Origin: Terriglobia bacterium | Lineage (GTDB): Bacteria > Acidobacteriota > Terriglobia > Bryobacterales > Bryobacteraceae | Length of the DNA stretch: 64,000 nucleotides | Assembly: GCA_021325235.1 (NCBI GenBank) | Contig: JAJPHN010000034.1 | Span: 124,001-188,000 of the forward strand | Direction: 5' to 3' | Shown here: positions 55,075-64,000 of the stretch, in pieces | How the letters are laid out: the number at the start of each line of letters is the position of its first letter | Position numbering within the stretch: position 1 is the stretch's first letter | The notes under the pieces: model-generated | The model's input: only the letters and a program-made list of their open reading frames with translations | Told to the model about the DNA's origin: nothing | Databases searched by the model: none | Made by a program: the position numbers and the translations under genes

Positions 55075-56976
55075 TTAGCGAGGGCATCCGAGTGCCTTCA
55101 CCTCAGCCTCGGGCAGAGGCTTGATATTTTTCACCGCAGGCGGCATGTTCTGCGAGTTCCGCGGAACCAGGTACACCTCGACCCGGCGATCCTTGTCGGC
55201 TTCGGTTACGCGTGAGCCGCGCCGTTCCTTGGTCGCGGGCAGAGCGGAGGTACCGCAGAGTCCCGGATCCGGAGTGGATGTGGAATCGGTGCCGACCCAG
55301 TCGATCTTTACCTGTGCCGGATCGAGCGAGCCGCAGGTTCCGTGGCCGCCGATCAGCACCGCCGCTGCGTTGAGCGCTCTCTGTTCATCGAGCGTCACCT
55401 GCTGAGCGGCTCTTCTTCCGCGCCGTGCCGTGCCGCGCGCCGTTTCCGCTTCATCGGAAGCGCGGTGGCCGACCAGCACCACATCGTACGTCCCGGCAGC
55501 CTGCGCCGCTGCCTGATCGATCAGGATGCGCTTGCCGCAGTTGTTCACGCGCGCATTGTTTTTGGCGAAGACGATATCGGACAAACGCTTGAACTGCGGT
55601 GGGCAGTTGACGCTGATATTGGTCGTCTGCGAAGCCGTCTGTCCGGTTTCATCGGTTACGGTGAGCGTGGCGGTTACCGTCTTGCTCTGACCTTGCCCGC
55701 CCGATTCGAAGTTGAGCGAGGAAGCGTCGAAAGTCGCATTGGGGCTCGAGTCGTTCGTCACGCTGCCTTCGCTGACGGTCCACTTGTAAGTCAGATTGCC
55801 GCCGCAGGCCGAACCTGTCGCCTGACCTGTAAGGCTGGCGCTATGTGTTCCGTTCGTGTCCGCCGCGCAGGAGAGCGTGGTCGGATTCGCCGCGACGCTG
55901 GTGATCTGCGGTTTGGCGTATTCCTGGACATTCAGAGTGACCGGACCTGCGGTGACTGTGCGCGATGCATTGGTCGCATCCGTGATCGCCACTTCGACCG
56001 TAAACGCGCCCGCATTGTTCGGAGTAAACGAGAAGTCCGGCGAATCGCCCGGCTGCGGCGCTCCGTTCAGCTTCCAGACGTAGTGCAAGGCATGCCCGCT
56101 CGGATCGCTCGCCGTCGAATGCAGCGTAATCGCCTTACCCTGGCAAAGTGTACCGCCCGGACCGCTAATCTCTCCCGCGCTCAAAGGAGCCGGCGGAGCG
56201 GGAGGCGGAGGCGGCGGAGGAACATACGGCGACTTCAGATACCAGACCAGGCCGAGCGTCGCCTGCACGCCGTTCAGATAATTTTTGCTCGGAATATAAA
56301 TGCCGCCCGTCGGATAATTCGGCAGTCCGTAGGTCGGATTGCGCGACCAGAAGCCGCGTACGTCGAAACGCAGCCCGAGATGCGGGCTCAGATGGAACTT
56401 TACACCGCCGCCGTAATTGAGCGCGGGCTGCAGATTGTCGTTCAGATTGGCGGAGTGAAAGATCGCATCGGTAGCGGGATCGCGCGCAATGCGCTTGGCT
56501 TTGGCCGTCGGCGTAAACTGTGCGCCGCCTCCGCCGACCGTCAGATAGGGCTGAAAACGTGAACCGCGCGGCTTCAGATTGTAGACAACGTTCAGCGCCG
56601 GATAGTAGATCTGATTCCCAAAGGAGTAACTAGGCAGGCCGGGCGCAATGGGCGTCACCAGCCGCACGTTGTTCACCATGAAGTTATAAGAGAGCTCGAG
56701 CCCGAGATGGGGCGAGAAGTTCCAGGCCACGCGGCCGCCGACAACTCCGCCATTGACCAGCTGCTCGCGCAGGCCTTTATTGACTTCGCCGAATACGCTG
56801 ATCCCACCAAACGGATCGAGTTCGATAATGCCGGGGAGTTCCTGGACGGGAGCGGCCGCCGTCTTCGCCGTTCCGGGCTGTTGAGTATCCTGCGCTCGGC
56901 AAATCGAGTGGAAACATGTCAGGGCTAAGACTGCCAGAACGGCTGACGCCGCTCTACCACCTGGTCCTGATTGCAT
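55075..56976 (-). CDS. OmpA family outer membrane protein with Ig-like inserts (paralogue B)
   Basis: The 633-residue protein starts at ATG 56976 after GAGGAGGAG with a signal peptide (AVLAVLALTCFHSICRAQ). It repeats the architecture of its neighbour: barrel (DPFGGISVFGEVNKGL, YNLKPRGSRFQPYLTVGGGG, LRFDVRGFWSRNPTYGLPNYP), Pro-rich linker (PPPPPPPAPPAPL), Ig-like segments (NLTYKWTVSEGSVTNDSS) and an OmpA domain (FAKNNARVNNCGKRILID, VLVGHRASDEAET, TEADKDRRVEVYLV). The Arg-rich insert is here ARGTARRGRRAAQQ. The barrel and the SEGSVTNDSS segment are almost unchanged between copies, which indicates recent duplication or conversion. Confidence 0.92.
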   Translation of the reverse strand: MQSGPGGRAASAVLAVLALTCFHSICRAQDTQQPGTAKTAAAPVQELPGIIELDPFGGISVFGEVNKGLREQLVNGGVVGGRVAWNFSPHLGLELSYNFMVNNVRLVTPIAPGLPSYSFGNQIYYPALNVVYNLKPRGSRFQPYLTVGGGGAQFTPTAKAKRIARDPATDAIFHSANLNDNLQPALNYGGGVKFHLSPHLGLRFDVRGFWSRNPTYGLPNYPTGGIYIPSKNYLNGVQATLGLVWYLKSPYVPPPPPPPAPPAPLSAGEISGPGGTLCQGKAITLHSTASDPSGHALHYVWKLNGAPQPGDSPDFSFTPNNAGAFTVEVAITDATNASRTVTAGPVTLNVQEYAKPQITSVAANPTTLSCAADTNGTHSASLTGQATGSACGGNLTYKWTVSEGSVTNDSSPNATFDASSLNFESGGQGQSKTVTATLTVTDETGQTASQTTNISVNCPPQFKRLSDIVFAKNNARVNNCGKRILIDQAAAQAAGTYDVVLVGHRASDEAETARGTARRGRRAAQQVTLDEQRALNAAAVLIGGHGTCGSLDPAQVKIDWVGTDSTSTPDPGLCGTSALPATKERRGSRVTEADKDRRVEVYLVPRNSQNMPPAVKNIKPLPEAEVKALGCPR

Positions 56977-57020
56977 TCACTCCTCCTCGCGCGGGTTGTA
57001 AACAGCTATAGTTATTGATC

Positions 57021-59099
57021 TTATCGGATCACACCCGTTTCGCGAAAGAGAATTCCGAGATTTGCGGTAATTCCGTACAGGCGCCCGCTGGCCACATCGG
57101 GCATCCAGAGTTGCCGGATACGGAGCGGCGGCAGCGCGCTGCGAACCAGTTTCCAGGACGCGCCCGTGTCATCGGTCTGATACAGCTGCCCGTACTCGAC
57201 CGCATATGCCAGTCCCGGTTTGCCGCCAAACAAGACCGACGTCACTGTCGAGGCCGGAATCCCGCCCTGGCTGGCGTACCATTTGCCGCCGCCATCGGGC
57301 GACGAGTACAGACCCACGCGCGTCGCGGCCAGCAGCGTTGTGCTGTCGCCACCCGGTATGGCGATTTCGTTGACATCGCCGGCATTTAGCGGGAACGCCA
57401 GCGGCTGCCAGGTCTCGCCGCAGTCTTTCGATTCGAAGAGTCCTCCCGCTGTCCGCGCGATCATTCGTCCACTGGCATCCGGCGCAAACCAGACAGCGCT
57501 CACGGCCGGCGTGCCTTCCATCTTGGCCACCGTCCAGCGCTCGCCGGCATCGCTGCTCACCAACAAGCCGAGATCAGTCGCCGCCAGCACCAGGTCCTCA
57601 CTGCCCTTCTTCATGGCGTAGAGCGCACTGACATCGGAGAGCGTCGCCTGATGGATCTTGACGATCGGCTTGGGCGGCTTGGTAGCGCGGGCGGTGGCGG
57701 TGCGTCCGCGGGTGGTCTTCCGCACCGGCGCCGCTTTGGGCGGAGGCGGCTGAATCGTCTCCATAATGCGCACCGGCAGCGGCTTCCAGAGATTTCCCGC
57801 GTCGGTCGACTTGAACATGTGCCGCGGTGTGGAAGCGATCAGGATGTTGCTCTGGCTCGGCAATCCGGTAATCGCCTTCAGGTGAACCCCGCCCAGCCCG
57901 TGCGTATCTTTCAGCCGGCTCCAGTTTTCGCCCCGATCGGCACTCTCGAAGATGCCGGTGGTATCACCTTCCTGCGTTTCGACCGCCACCAGTTTGTCGC
58001 CGGCTCGCGCGACGGCCGAGATCGAGCGGTCGACGTAGCCCTTGTTAATCGGCTGAATCGTCTCGGCCCCGTTATCGCTGCGGCCCAGCCCTTCATATTC
58101 AAATGCCAGGTACATTCGCCCGGGCTGCGAGGGATCGAAGACGATCGTGTTGGCCTGATAATCGCTCAGAGTCTTCCAGGTCGCGCCGTGATTGAGCGAT
58201 TTGTACAACCCGGTTGTGGTGCCCGCGTAAATCACGTTTTCGCTCGAGGGATCTTCGCGAATCACATGCGTCCGCCGCGATGTATTCGGAATACCGAGCA
58301 GCTTCTTCCACTCTCCACCACGAGTGCCGCTCGCATAAATTCCGCTGCAGGCGCTGGCCAGGATATCGGAGGGATTTGCCGGATCGACAAAGATTGAAAA
58401 AACGTCGGAATCGTCAATCATTCCGGTATGGATCGATTCCCAGGTCTTGCCGCCGTCGGTTGTCTTCCAGGGCAGATGCGACGTACCGGCATAAATGATT
58501 TTGGGATCTTTGCTGTCGACCGCCAGCGCCGAGATGCCTTGCATCTCGAGATTGTCGGGATCTGAAATGCGCTTCCAGTCCTTGCCCGAATTTTCGCTCA
58601 GCCAGACTCCCTGCAGCGTGCCTGCCACGAACTCGGTCGGATCACTCGGCGCGTAGGCCAGTGCGCGAACGCCGAACTCGCTGATCTTCTTAACCGGCGT
58701 CCAGGTACGGCCGTCATCGTGGCTCTCAAACAAACCGCCGCCTCCGGCTGCCATCATGCCCGCCAGGTAATGGCTCGGATCGTTCGGATCAATCAGCAGC
58801 GAGGAAATCTCGCTCAGATTGCGCTTGGGGAAATCGAGCAGCTCCCAGTTATCGCCCGCATCACGGCTGCGAAACAGCAGCGAATCCATGCCGCCCGCCA
58901 GCAGCACGCCAGCGTGATGCGGATCCACGGCCAGGCTGCGAGCCGTTCCTCCAAACGGACCGGCAATCGCCCAGTCGTTGGGCGGCGCCGAAACCGCGTC
59001 CGCACCCGCAAACACACTCAGCGCCAGCAACGCACCGAGTGCCGAGGCCTCCAGCGCGCGTCGAATCATTTTCCGAGACATCTGTTTTTTGAAACTCAT
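57021..59099 (-). CDS. Secreted YCF48/BNR-type beta-propeller protein
   Basis: The 692-residue protein has a signal peptide (ALEASALGALLALSVFAGADA) and many sortilin/BNR-like repeats of the form SxDxGxxW: SRDAGDNWELLDF, SHDDGRTWTPV, SENSGKDWKRIS, TTDGGKTWESI, SLNHGATWKTLS, SADRGENWSRL, STDAGNLWKPL, SSDAGERWTVA, SKDCGETWQPL, SPDGGGKWYAS and TDDTGASWKLV. A Pro/Lys-rich linker sits near residue 450. Such propellers bind surfaces or polysaccharides; sialidase catalytic residues are not evident. It is transcribed with the OmpA genes but is separated from paralogue B by 44 bases. ATG 59099 has no clear ribosome site; ATG 59078 or 59069 are alternatives. Confidence 0.85.
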   Translation of the reverse strand: MSFKKQMSRKMIRRALEASALGALLALSVFAGADAVSAPPNDWAIAGPFGGTARSLAVDPHHAGVLLAGGMDSLLFRSRDAGDNWELLDFPKRNLSEISSLLIDPNDPSHYLAGMMAAGGGGLFESHDDGRTWTPVKKISEFGVRALAYAPSDPTEFVAGTLQGVWLSENSGKDWKRISDPDNLEMQGISALAVDSKDPKIIYAGTSHLPWKTTDGGKTWESIHTGMIDDSDVFSIFVDPANPSDILASACSGIYASGTRGGEWKKLLGIPNTSRRTHVIREDPSSENVIYAGTTTGLYKSLNHGATWKTLSDYQANTIVFDPSQPGRMYLAFEYEGLGRSDNGAETIQPINKGYVDRSISAVARAGDKLVAVETQEGDTTGIFESADRGENWSRLKDTHGLGGVHLKAITGLPSQSNILIASTPRHMFKSTDAGNLWKPLPVRIMETIQPPPPKAAPVRKTTRGRTATARATKPPKPIVKIHQATLSDVSALYAMKKGSEDLVLAATDLGLLVSSDAGERWTVAKMEGTPAVSAVWFAPDASGRMIARTAGGLFESKDCGETWQPLAFPLNAGDVNEIAIPGGDSTTLLAATRVGLYSSPDGGGKWYASQGGIPASTVTSVLFGGKPGLAYAVEYGQLYQTDDTGASWKLVRSALPPLRIRQLWMPDVASGRLYGITANLGILFRETGVIR

Positions 59100-59162
59100 T
59101 TCTATTTTGAACGAAGCGGATCGAGATTCTCCATTCCCCGCTCCGGGAAACAGGCGGATACG

Positions 59163-59789
59163 CTATAGCAGGGCGTAGGCGCGCACCGGGAAGCTACCCA
59201 TGCCGCGCACTTTCACGGGAACGGCTGAAAAGCGAAAGCCCACGGGCGGCAGCTCGCCCAGTTGGCACAGATGTTCGACAATCGGAATGCCCGCGCTCAG
59301 CAGTTTTGTATGTACCGGACGTCGGGCGTCTTCGGTGTCGTCGATATTCAGCGAGTCGATCCCCACCAGCAGCGTTCCTTGGCGCACCAGAAACTCGGCC
59401 GCATCTTCAGTCAGGTACGGATGGCCCTCGAAGTACTGTTCGGTTCGCCAGTGCCGGTCCCAACCGGTACGGATCAGAACAGCATGGCCGGCGATCGCCT
59501 GCTGCGGGATATGGGCGGCCAGCCGCGTGCGATCGATCCTGCGCCCGTCTTCCCAGGCCGCTCGAATCACAATGCCCGGAAGATCGGCCAGCAACTCGAG
59601 CGGAAGCTCGGCCAGGTCCGCGCCATCGTCAAACCGATGGAAGGGACTGTCTAAATAGGTTCCCGTGTTGGCCACCATCTCGATCCGGCCAATCTGAAAC
59701 TCCGTCCCGGGCGCATACTGCGAACGCGAATCCTTCCGGCTCAGGAAATCGCAGATCAACGGCGCGGGCAGGCCTTTGTACGTCACCAT
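59163..59789 (-). CDS. Cyclase (kynurenine formamidase-like) family hydrolase, start uncertain
   Basis: From ATG 59789 the protein has 208 residues. The family metal site HxGTHxDxPxH appears as NTGTYLDSPFH, so the two His ligands are Asn and Tyr while Asp and the last His remain. LRTGWDRHW-like (LIRTGWDRHW) and GIDSLNIDD segments also fit the family. The conserved family N-terminus (IDLSHTVEHG) is encoded in the same frame just upstream, yet no ATG, GTG or TTG is available before the in-frame TAG at 59858-59856. ATT 59834, nine bases after AGGA, could start a 223-residue form. Members hydrolyse amide or lactone-like bonds; substrate unknown. Confidence 0.8.
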   Translation of the reverse strand: MVTYKGLPAPLICDFLSRKDSRSQYAPGTEFQIGRIEMVANTGTYLDSPFHRFDDGADLAELPLELLADLPGIVIRAAWEDGRRIDRTRLAAHIPQQAIAGHAVLIRTGWDRHWRTEQYFEGHPYLTEDAAEFLVRQGTLLVGIDSLNIDDTEDARRPVHTKLLSAGIPIVEHLCQLGELPPVGFRFSAVPVKVRGMGSFPVRAYALL

Positions 59790-59855
59790 CCCGTGCTCGA
59801 CGGTGTGGCTTAGATCGATATATTTGTGCGGAATGGGCGGTGTTCCTGTGGGCGG

Positions 59856-60281
59856 CTATTGCTTCGAGAGCTTATCTTTCCAGTGCTTGGCCAGACACTC
59901 GGCTACCGAATTTGCCATGTCCGTCTCCGAGGGATTCATCGCGTTTCGTTTCCGGCAGGTGTAGCTGAACATCACATCCTTCGATTTGTTATCCACCACT
60001 CTCATCGACACCTCGTTGTAAGCGCCGGTGTTCCAGGTGCCCGAAGTGATGGCGCTGGTTATGCCGCGGGCGAGCGAGCCTTCGTTGTCGCCATTGTGGA
60101 ACTGGATCGTGTAGTCGGCCCGGTCTGGATCGGTTGTCACCGTAACCGGAACCTTCTTTTTCTCGAGCGCGGAGGAAAACGTCGGAGTAAATGGATTATT
60201 CGGATCCATGTACACGCGCTTTTGCTGCGCGCTCAGAACACAGGGCAGCAGAAAGACACACGCGGCCAGGAGCTTTTTCAT
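59856..60281 (-). CDS. Small exported protein of unknown function
   Basis: The 141-residue protein has a clear signal peptide (MKKLLAACVFLLPCVLSAQ) and a soluble body: RVYMDPNNPFTPTFSSAL, a DPDRADYTIQFHNGD stretch, VSMRVVDNKSKDVMFSYTCRKRN and AECLAKHWKDKL. The two body Cys may pair. I do not recognise a domain; the pattern resembles small periplasmic proteins that sense or bind partners. It ends in the same frame and only 21 bases before the possible ATT start of the cyclase gene, so the two are likely coupled. Confidence 0.75.
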   Translation of the reverse strand: MKKLLAACVFLLPCVLSAQQKRVYMDPNNPFTPTFSSALEKKKVPVTVTTDPDRADYTIQFHNGDNEGSLARGITSAITSGTWNTGAYNEVSMRVVDNKSKDVMFSYTCRKRNAMNPSETDMANSVAECLAKHWKDKLSKQ

Positions 60282-60293
60282 ATTGCGGCTATT

Positions 60294-60542
60294 CTATGTC
60301 AGATTCGTCACTCTTGAGAAACCCTGTTCGGCTTCTCCAGGCGGCTCGCCTCCGTCCTGGGCTTCGCTTTCGAGCACCTGAACCGCTTTCGCACGCGCCG
60401 CACTGCCCAACTGCTCTTCGATCTCCTGCGGCCGGATCGGCACGCCGAGCACACCGGCGCCCAAAAGAAAGATTGCCAGCAGCAGTGGACGCAGCAGCGA
60501 GCGCACACCCGCCCACACACGGCGAGCGTTGTTTCGAGACAC
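60294..60542 (-). CDS. Possible small membrane protein
   Basis: An 82-residue frame starts at GTG 60542, four bases after a strong AGGAGG. It has an Arg-rich start, one transmembrane helix (LLRPLLLAIFLLGAGVLGV) and a charged, Glu-rich tail. No homologue is recognised. The strong ribosome site and position 11 bases before the exported-protein gene support it. Overlapping frames in other phases exist, so confidence is limited. Confidence 0.5.
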   Translation of the reverse strand: MSRNNARRVWAGVRSLLRPLLLAIFLLGAGVLGVPIRPQEIEEQLGSAARAKAVQVLESEAQDGGEPPGEAEQGFSRVTNLT

Positions 60543-60580
60543 TTCTCCTCCTGATCAGCGAAGGTGTTTTACACAAAAGG

Positions 60581-60814
60581 TCAGGAGTGTGCAGGAGGAG
60601 CGCGCGCCGGAGCTCGCCGGCTATACGGATCAGGCCGGATCAGCTGTGCTGAAGGCAGAGCGCAGCCGGGAATTGCGGTGAGCAACAGAATGAGCGTGAA
60701 GAACGCCGCTGGTACTGCGGGCGGTCCAGCGCAGAAAAGCAGCGCGCCGCACAGAAGCGCAATGAGCGCGATCAGAATGAGCCGCGCAAACAGACTCTGG
60801 CGAACCGCGCGCAT
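60581..60814 (-). CDS. Possible small membrane protein
   Basis: From ATG 60814 the frame codes for 77 residues with two close hydrophobic stretches (LFARLILIALIALLCGALLFC and AAFFTLILLLTAI) and a basic, Pro-rich tail. A TATACT hexamer lies twelve bases before the ATG. It precedes the other small membrane frame by 38 bases and is divergent from the dehydratase gene. No family is recognised; the frame could extend to 60883 but that part would overlap the neighbour. Confidence 0.4.
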   Translation of the reverse strand: MRAVRQSLFARLILIALIALLCGALLFCAGPPAVPAAFFTLILLLTAIPGCALPSAQLIRPDPYSRRAPARAPPAHS

Positions 60815-60858
60815 GCAGGCAGTCCCAGTATACGGAAGCTGCGCTGTAATGAAAGCAA

Positions 60859-62400
60859 GTGCTCTACGAGATCGAAAGCCCACCCACCAGCGAGAACGCC
60901 GTTATCCACCTGCACGAGCGCGACAACGTTGCCATCGCGCGCGTGCCGCTCTCCGCAGGCCAGCTGATACAAGTTGGGCAGCAATCCATTCACGTGCACG
61001 CGCCGATTCCCGCCGGGCACAAAGTCGCTATCGAAAATATTGCGACTGGCGCGCCCGTGCGCCGCTACGGCCACGCCATCGGAGTCGCAAAGGCGCCGAT
61101 CGCAGCCGGCGAGCATGTCCATACGCAGAATCTCGCCTTTACAGAAATGCACTCCGGCGAACCGGAGCCGGTCACGGCCGTCCGCGGTCACGCTTCCAGT
61201 CGCGCCAGCTTTCTTGGTTATCAGCGCGCCGATGGCCGGACTGGCACCCGTAACTACATCGCCGTGGTCGCGGCCAGCAATTGCGCCGCGCACACAGCCG
61301 AATCCATCGCGCGCACCTATGAGGGCGCACAACTTCCACCGCACGTCGACGGTGTCATTGCCTTCCCGCACGGCGAAGGCTGCGGCCACACCATCGGTCC
61401 CGATACCGAACAACTGCAGCGCACGCTCGCCGGGGTACTCGACCATCCGAACGTCTCCGCCGCGCTGATTCTGGGGCTCGGCTGCGAGGTGAACCAGATC
61501 AGCCATTATCTAGGCGACGCCGTGAGCGGCCTGTCGCACGCGAATCGGCTCCACGGGCTTACGCTGCAGGAATCGGGCGGCACTCGCGCCGCGATCGAAG
61601 AAGCACGCCGGCACATCGATATCTTCATCGAACAGGCAGCAGCCGACAAGCGCGTCGAGGTGTCCGCCTCACAGATTTCTCTCGGCCTCAACTGCGGCGG
61701 CTCCGATTCATTTTCCGGAATCACCGCCAATCCGGCGCTCGGCGTCTGCTGCGATCTGATTGTCGAGCAAGGCGGCACCGTGGTGCTTGCCGAAACGACT
61801 GAGATCTTCGGCGCCGAACAACTACTCGCGGCCCGCGCCCGCAACCCGGAAGTCGCACGCAAGTTACTCGAGTGCGTGGCGCGTTATAAGGCCTACCTGC
61901 GCCAGTTCGAAGGCAGCAGTTTCAACGACAATCCGTCGCCCGGTAATAAGGAAGGCGGCCTGACCAACATCATCGAGAAATCTTTGGGGGCGGTCGCAAA
62001 AGCCGGCGCATCCACCCTCGAAGATGTCGTCCGCTACGCCGAGCGCATTCGCTCGCGCGGCTTTGTTTTTATGGACACGCCGGGTTACGATCCAGTATCA
62101 ATTACCGGCCTGGCGGCGGGCGGCGTCAACCTGATCGCCTTTACCACCGGCCGCGGCAGCGCCATCGGCTTCCCCAGCGTGCCGGTGCTGAAAATTGCGA
62201 GTAACTCGGCCACTTACAACCGCATGCGCGACAACATGGACGTGAACGCCGGGCGTATCGCCGAGGGCGCGCGCACCGTCGAGCAGGTCGGCCGCGAGAT
62301 TTTCGACAAGCTGCTGGCCGTCGCATCCGGCGAACGCACCCGTGCCGAACTCCTCGGTCATCACGAATTCGCTCCCTGGCGCATCGGACCCGTCCTGTAA
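60859..62400 (+). CDS. UxaA family altronate dehydratase-like protein
   Basis: The 513-residue protein combines an N-terminal SAF domain (about 15-90: VIHLHERDNVAIARVPLSAGQLI to HVHTQNLAF) with the UxaA catalytic part: FLGYQRADGRTGTRNYIAVVAASNCAA, FPHGEGCGHTIGPDTEQLQRTLAG, LGLGCEVNQI, SLGLNCGGSDSFSGITANPALG, ETTEIFGAE, FNDNPSPGNKEGGLTNIIEKSLGA, DTPGYDPVSITGLAAGGVNLIAFTTGRGS. These enzymes dehydrate altronate or related sugar acids with iron. Conserved Cys and His support metal binding. GTG 60859 is used because the ATG ten bases upstream is out of frame; TGTAAT lies close upstream. Confidence 0.93.
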   Translation: MLYEIESPPTSENAVIHLHERDNVAIARVPLSAGQLIQVGQQSIHVHAPIPAGHKVAIENIATGAPVRRYGHAIGVAKAPIAAGEHVHTQNLAFTEMHSGEPEPVTAVRGHASSRASFLGYQRADGRTGTRNYIAVVAASNCAAHTAESIARTYEGAQLPPHVDGVIAFPHGEGCGHTIGPDTEQLQRTLAGVLDHPNVSAALILGLGCEVNQISHYLGDAVSGLSHANRLHGLTLQESGGTRAAIEEARRHIDIFIEQAAADKRVEVSASQISLGLNCGGSDSFSGITANPALGVCCDLIVEQGGTVVLAETTEIFGAEQLLAARARNPEVARKLLECVARYKAYLRQFEGSSFNDNPSPGNKEGGLTNIIEKSLGAVAKAGASTLEDVVRYAERIRSRGFVFMDTPGYDPVSITGLAAGGVNLIAFTTGRGSAIGFPSVPVLKIASNSATYNRMRDNMDVNAGRIAEGARTVEQVGREIFDKLLAVASGERTRAELLGHHEFAPWRIGPVL

Positions 62401-62555
62401 GAGAATCCGGCTCTTGTAAGCAGCCCGGCCGCCCCTCGCCGTTAGACAAAAGTAAGAAACCTTCGCTCCTCGCGCGACATCACCCGGACAAGCAAGTTCA
62501 GGACAACAGCCGCACCTTCGGATGAGCAACGTCCGGTCGGCTGGTGGGGGTTTCT

Positions 62556-64000
<1,445 letters not shown>

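Noticed and set aside
60564-61253. 229-codon plus-strand frame across the dehydratase start
   Set aside because: It is out of frame with the clear UxaA gene and Arg-rich as expected for a shadow.

Overview
The window looks like a chromosomal segment from an Acidobacteriota member, most likely of the Bryobacter/Solibacter type (Terriglobia). This is inferred from gene families, not from an rRNA gene. Supporting signs are two Oar-like TonB-dependent receptors with an N-terminal carboxypeptidase-like domain, an ADOP-type orphan ABC permease with its own PadR regulator, a CRTAC1 (FG-GAP plus ASPIC/UnbV) protein next to a TPR protein, PD40 and PQQ-like propeller proteins, S9 and Tricorn-like peptidases, a PEP-CTERM protein, and uniformly high GC. 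I see no tRNA, rRNA, CRISPR array, transposase, integrase or phage block.

Layout. 1-4.3 kb: two divergent members of an uncharacterised secreted family (core with RIDxLPV, D-H/R-H, DAAGLP and RFRLKA motifs); a third member with malectin-like, choice-of-anchor D and FG-GAP modules lies at 15.8-19.1 kb. 4.3-13.6 kb: mostly housekeeping genes: GT2 glycosyltransferase, ribosomal protein S21, enolase-phosphoglycerate mutase pair, and a minus-strand operon larC-metG-tatD-polyprenyl synthase. 13.9-15.7 kb: a single-chain double retropepsin-like protease and a secreted DinB-like protein, both behind the same short promoter-like motif. 19.2-22.1 kb: S9 peptidase, then a lone gene between two REP-like GTAGGGCGGACC repeats. 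22.2-28.7 kb: TonB receptor, CRTAC1 protein and TPR protein in one run. 28.6-33.1 kb: treY-treZ for trehalose synthesis. 33.1-36.6 kb: sorbosone-dehydrogenase-like protein, O-antigen-ligase-like protein and endo/exonuclease/phosphatase in a tight operon.

37.0-38.7 kb: a LuxI/FeeM-like (GNAT fold) acyltransferase candidate convergent with a PEP-CTERM protein; a 20-bp palindrome lies upstream of the acyltransferase and a cluster of short half-sites upstream of the PEP-CTERM gene. 39.0-45.4 kb: Tricorn-like S41 protease, ADOP permease and PadR regulator. 45.4-52.7 kb: PQQ-like repeat protein, LytS/LytTR two-component system, second S9 peptidase and a polytopic GT-C-like membrane protein. 52.9-59.1 kb: two paralogous OmpA proteins with Ig-like inserts and a YCF48/BNR-like propeller. 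59.1-62.4 kb: a cyclase-family gene whose conserved N terminus has no standard start codon, three small envelope proteins and a UxaA-family dehydratase. The right edge cuts a second TonB receptor.

Taken together the region is a cell-envelope and secreted-protein neighbourhood: large substrate capture (TonB receptors, malectin-like modules), peptide breakdown (two S9 peptidases, one Tricorn-like protease, one retropepsin), surface glycan work (GT2, O-antigen ligase, GT-C-like protein) and stress solute synthesis (TreYZ), interleaved with core metabolism. The least described items are the three-member secreted family, the repeat-flanked lone gene, the acyltransferase/PEP-CTERM pair and the double-domain retropepsin.
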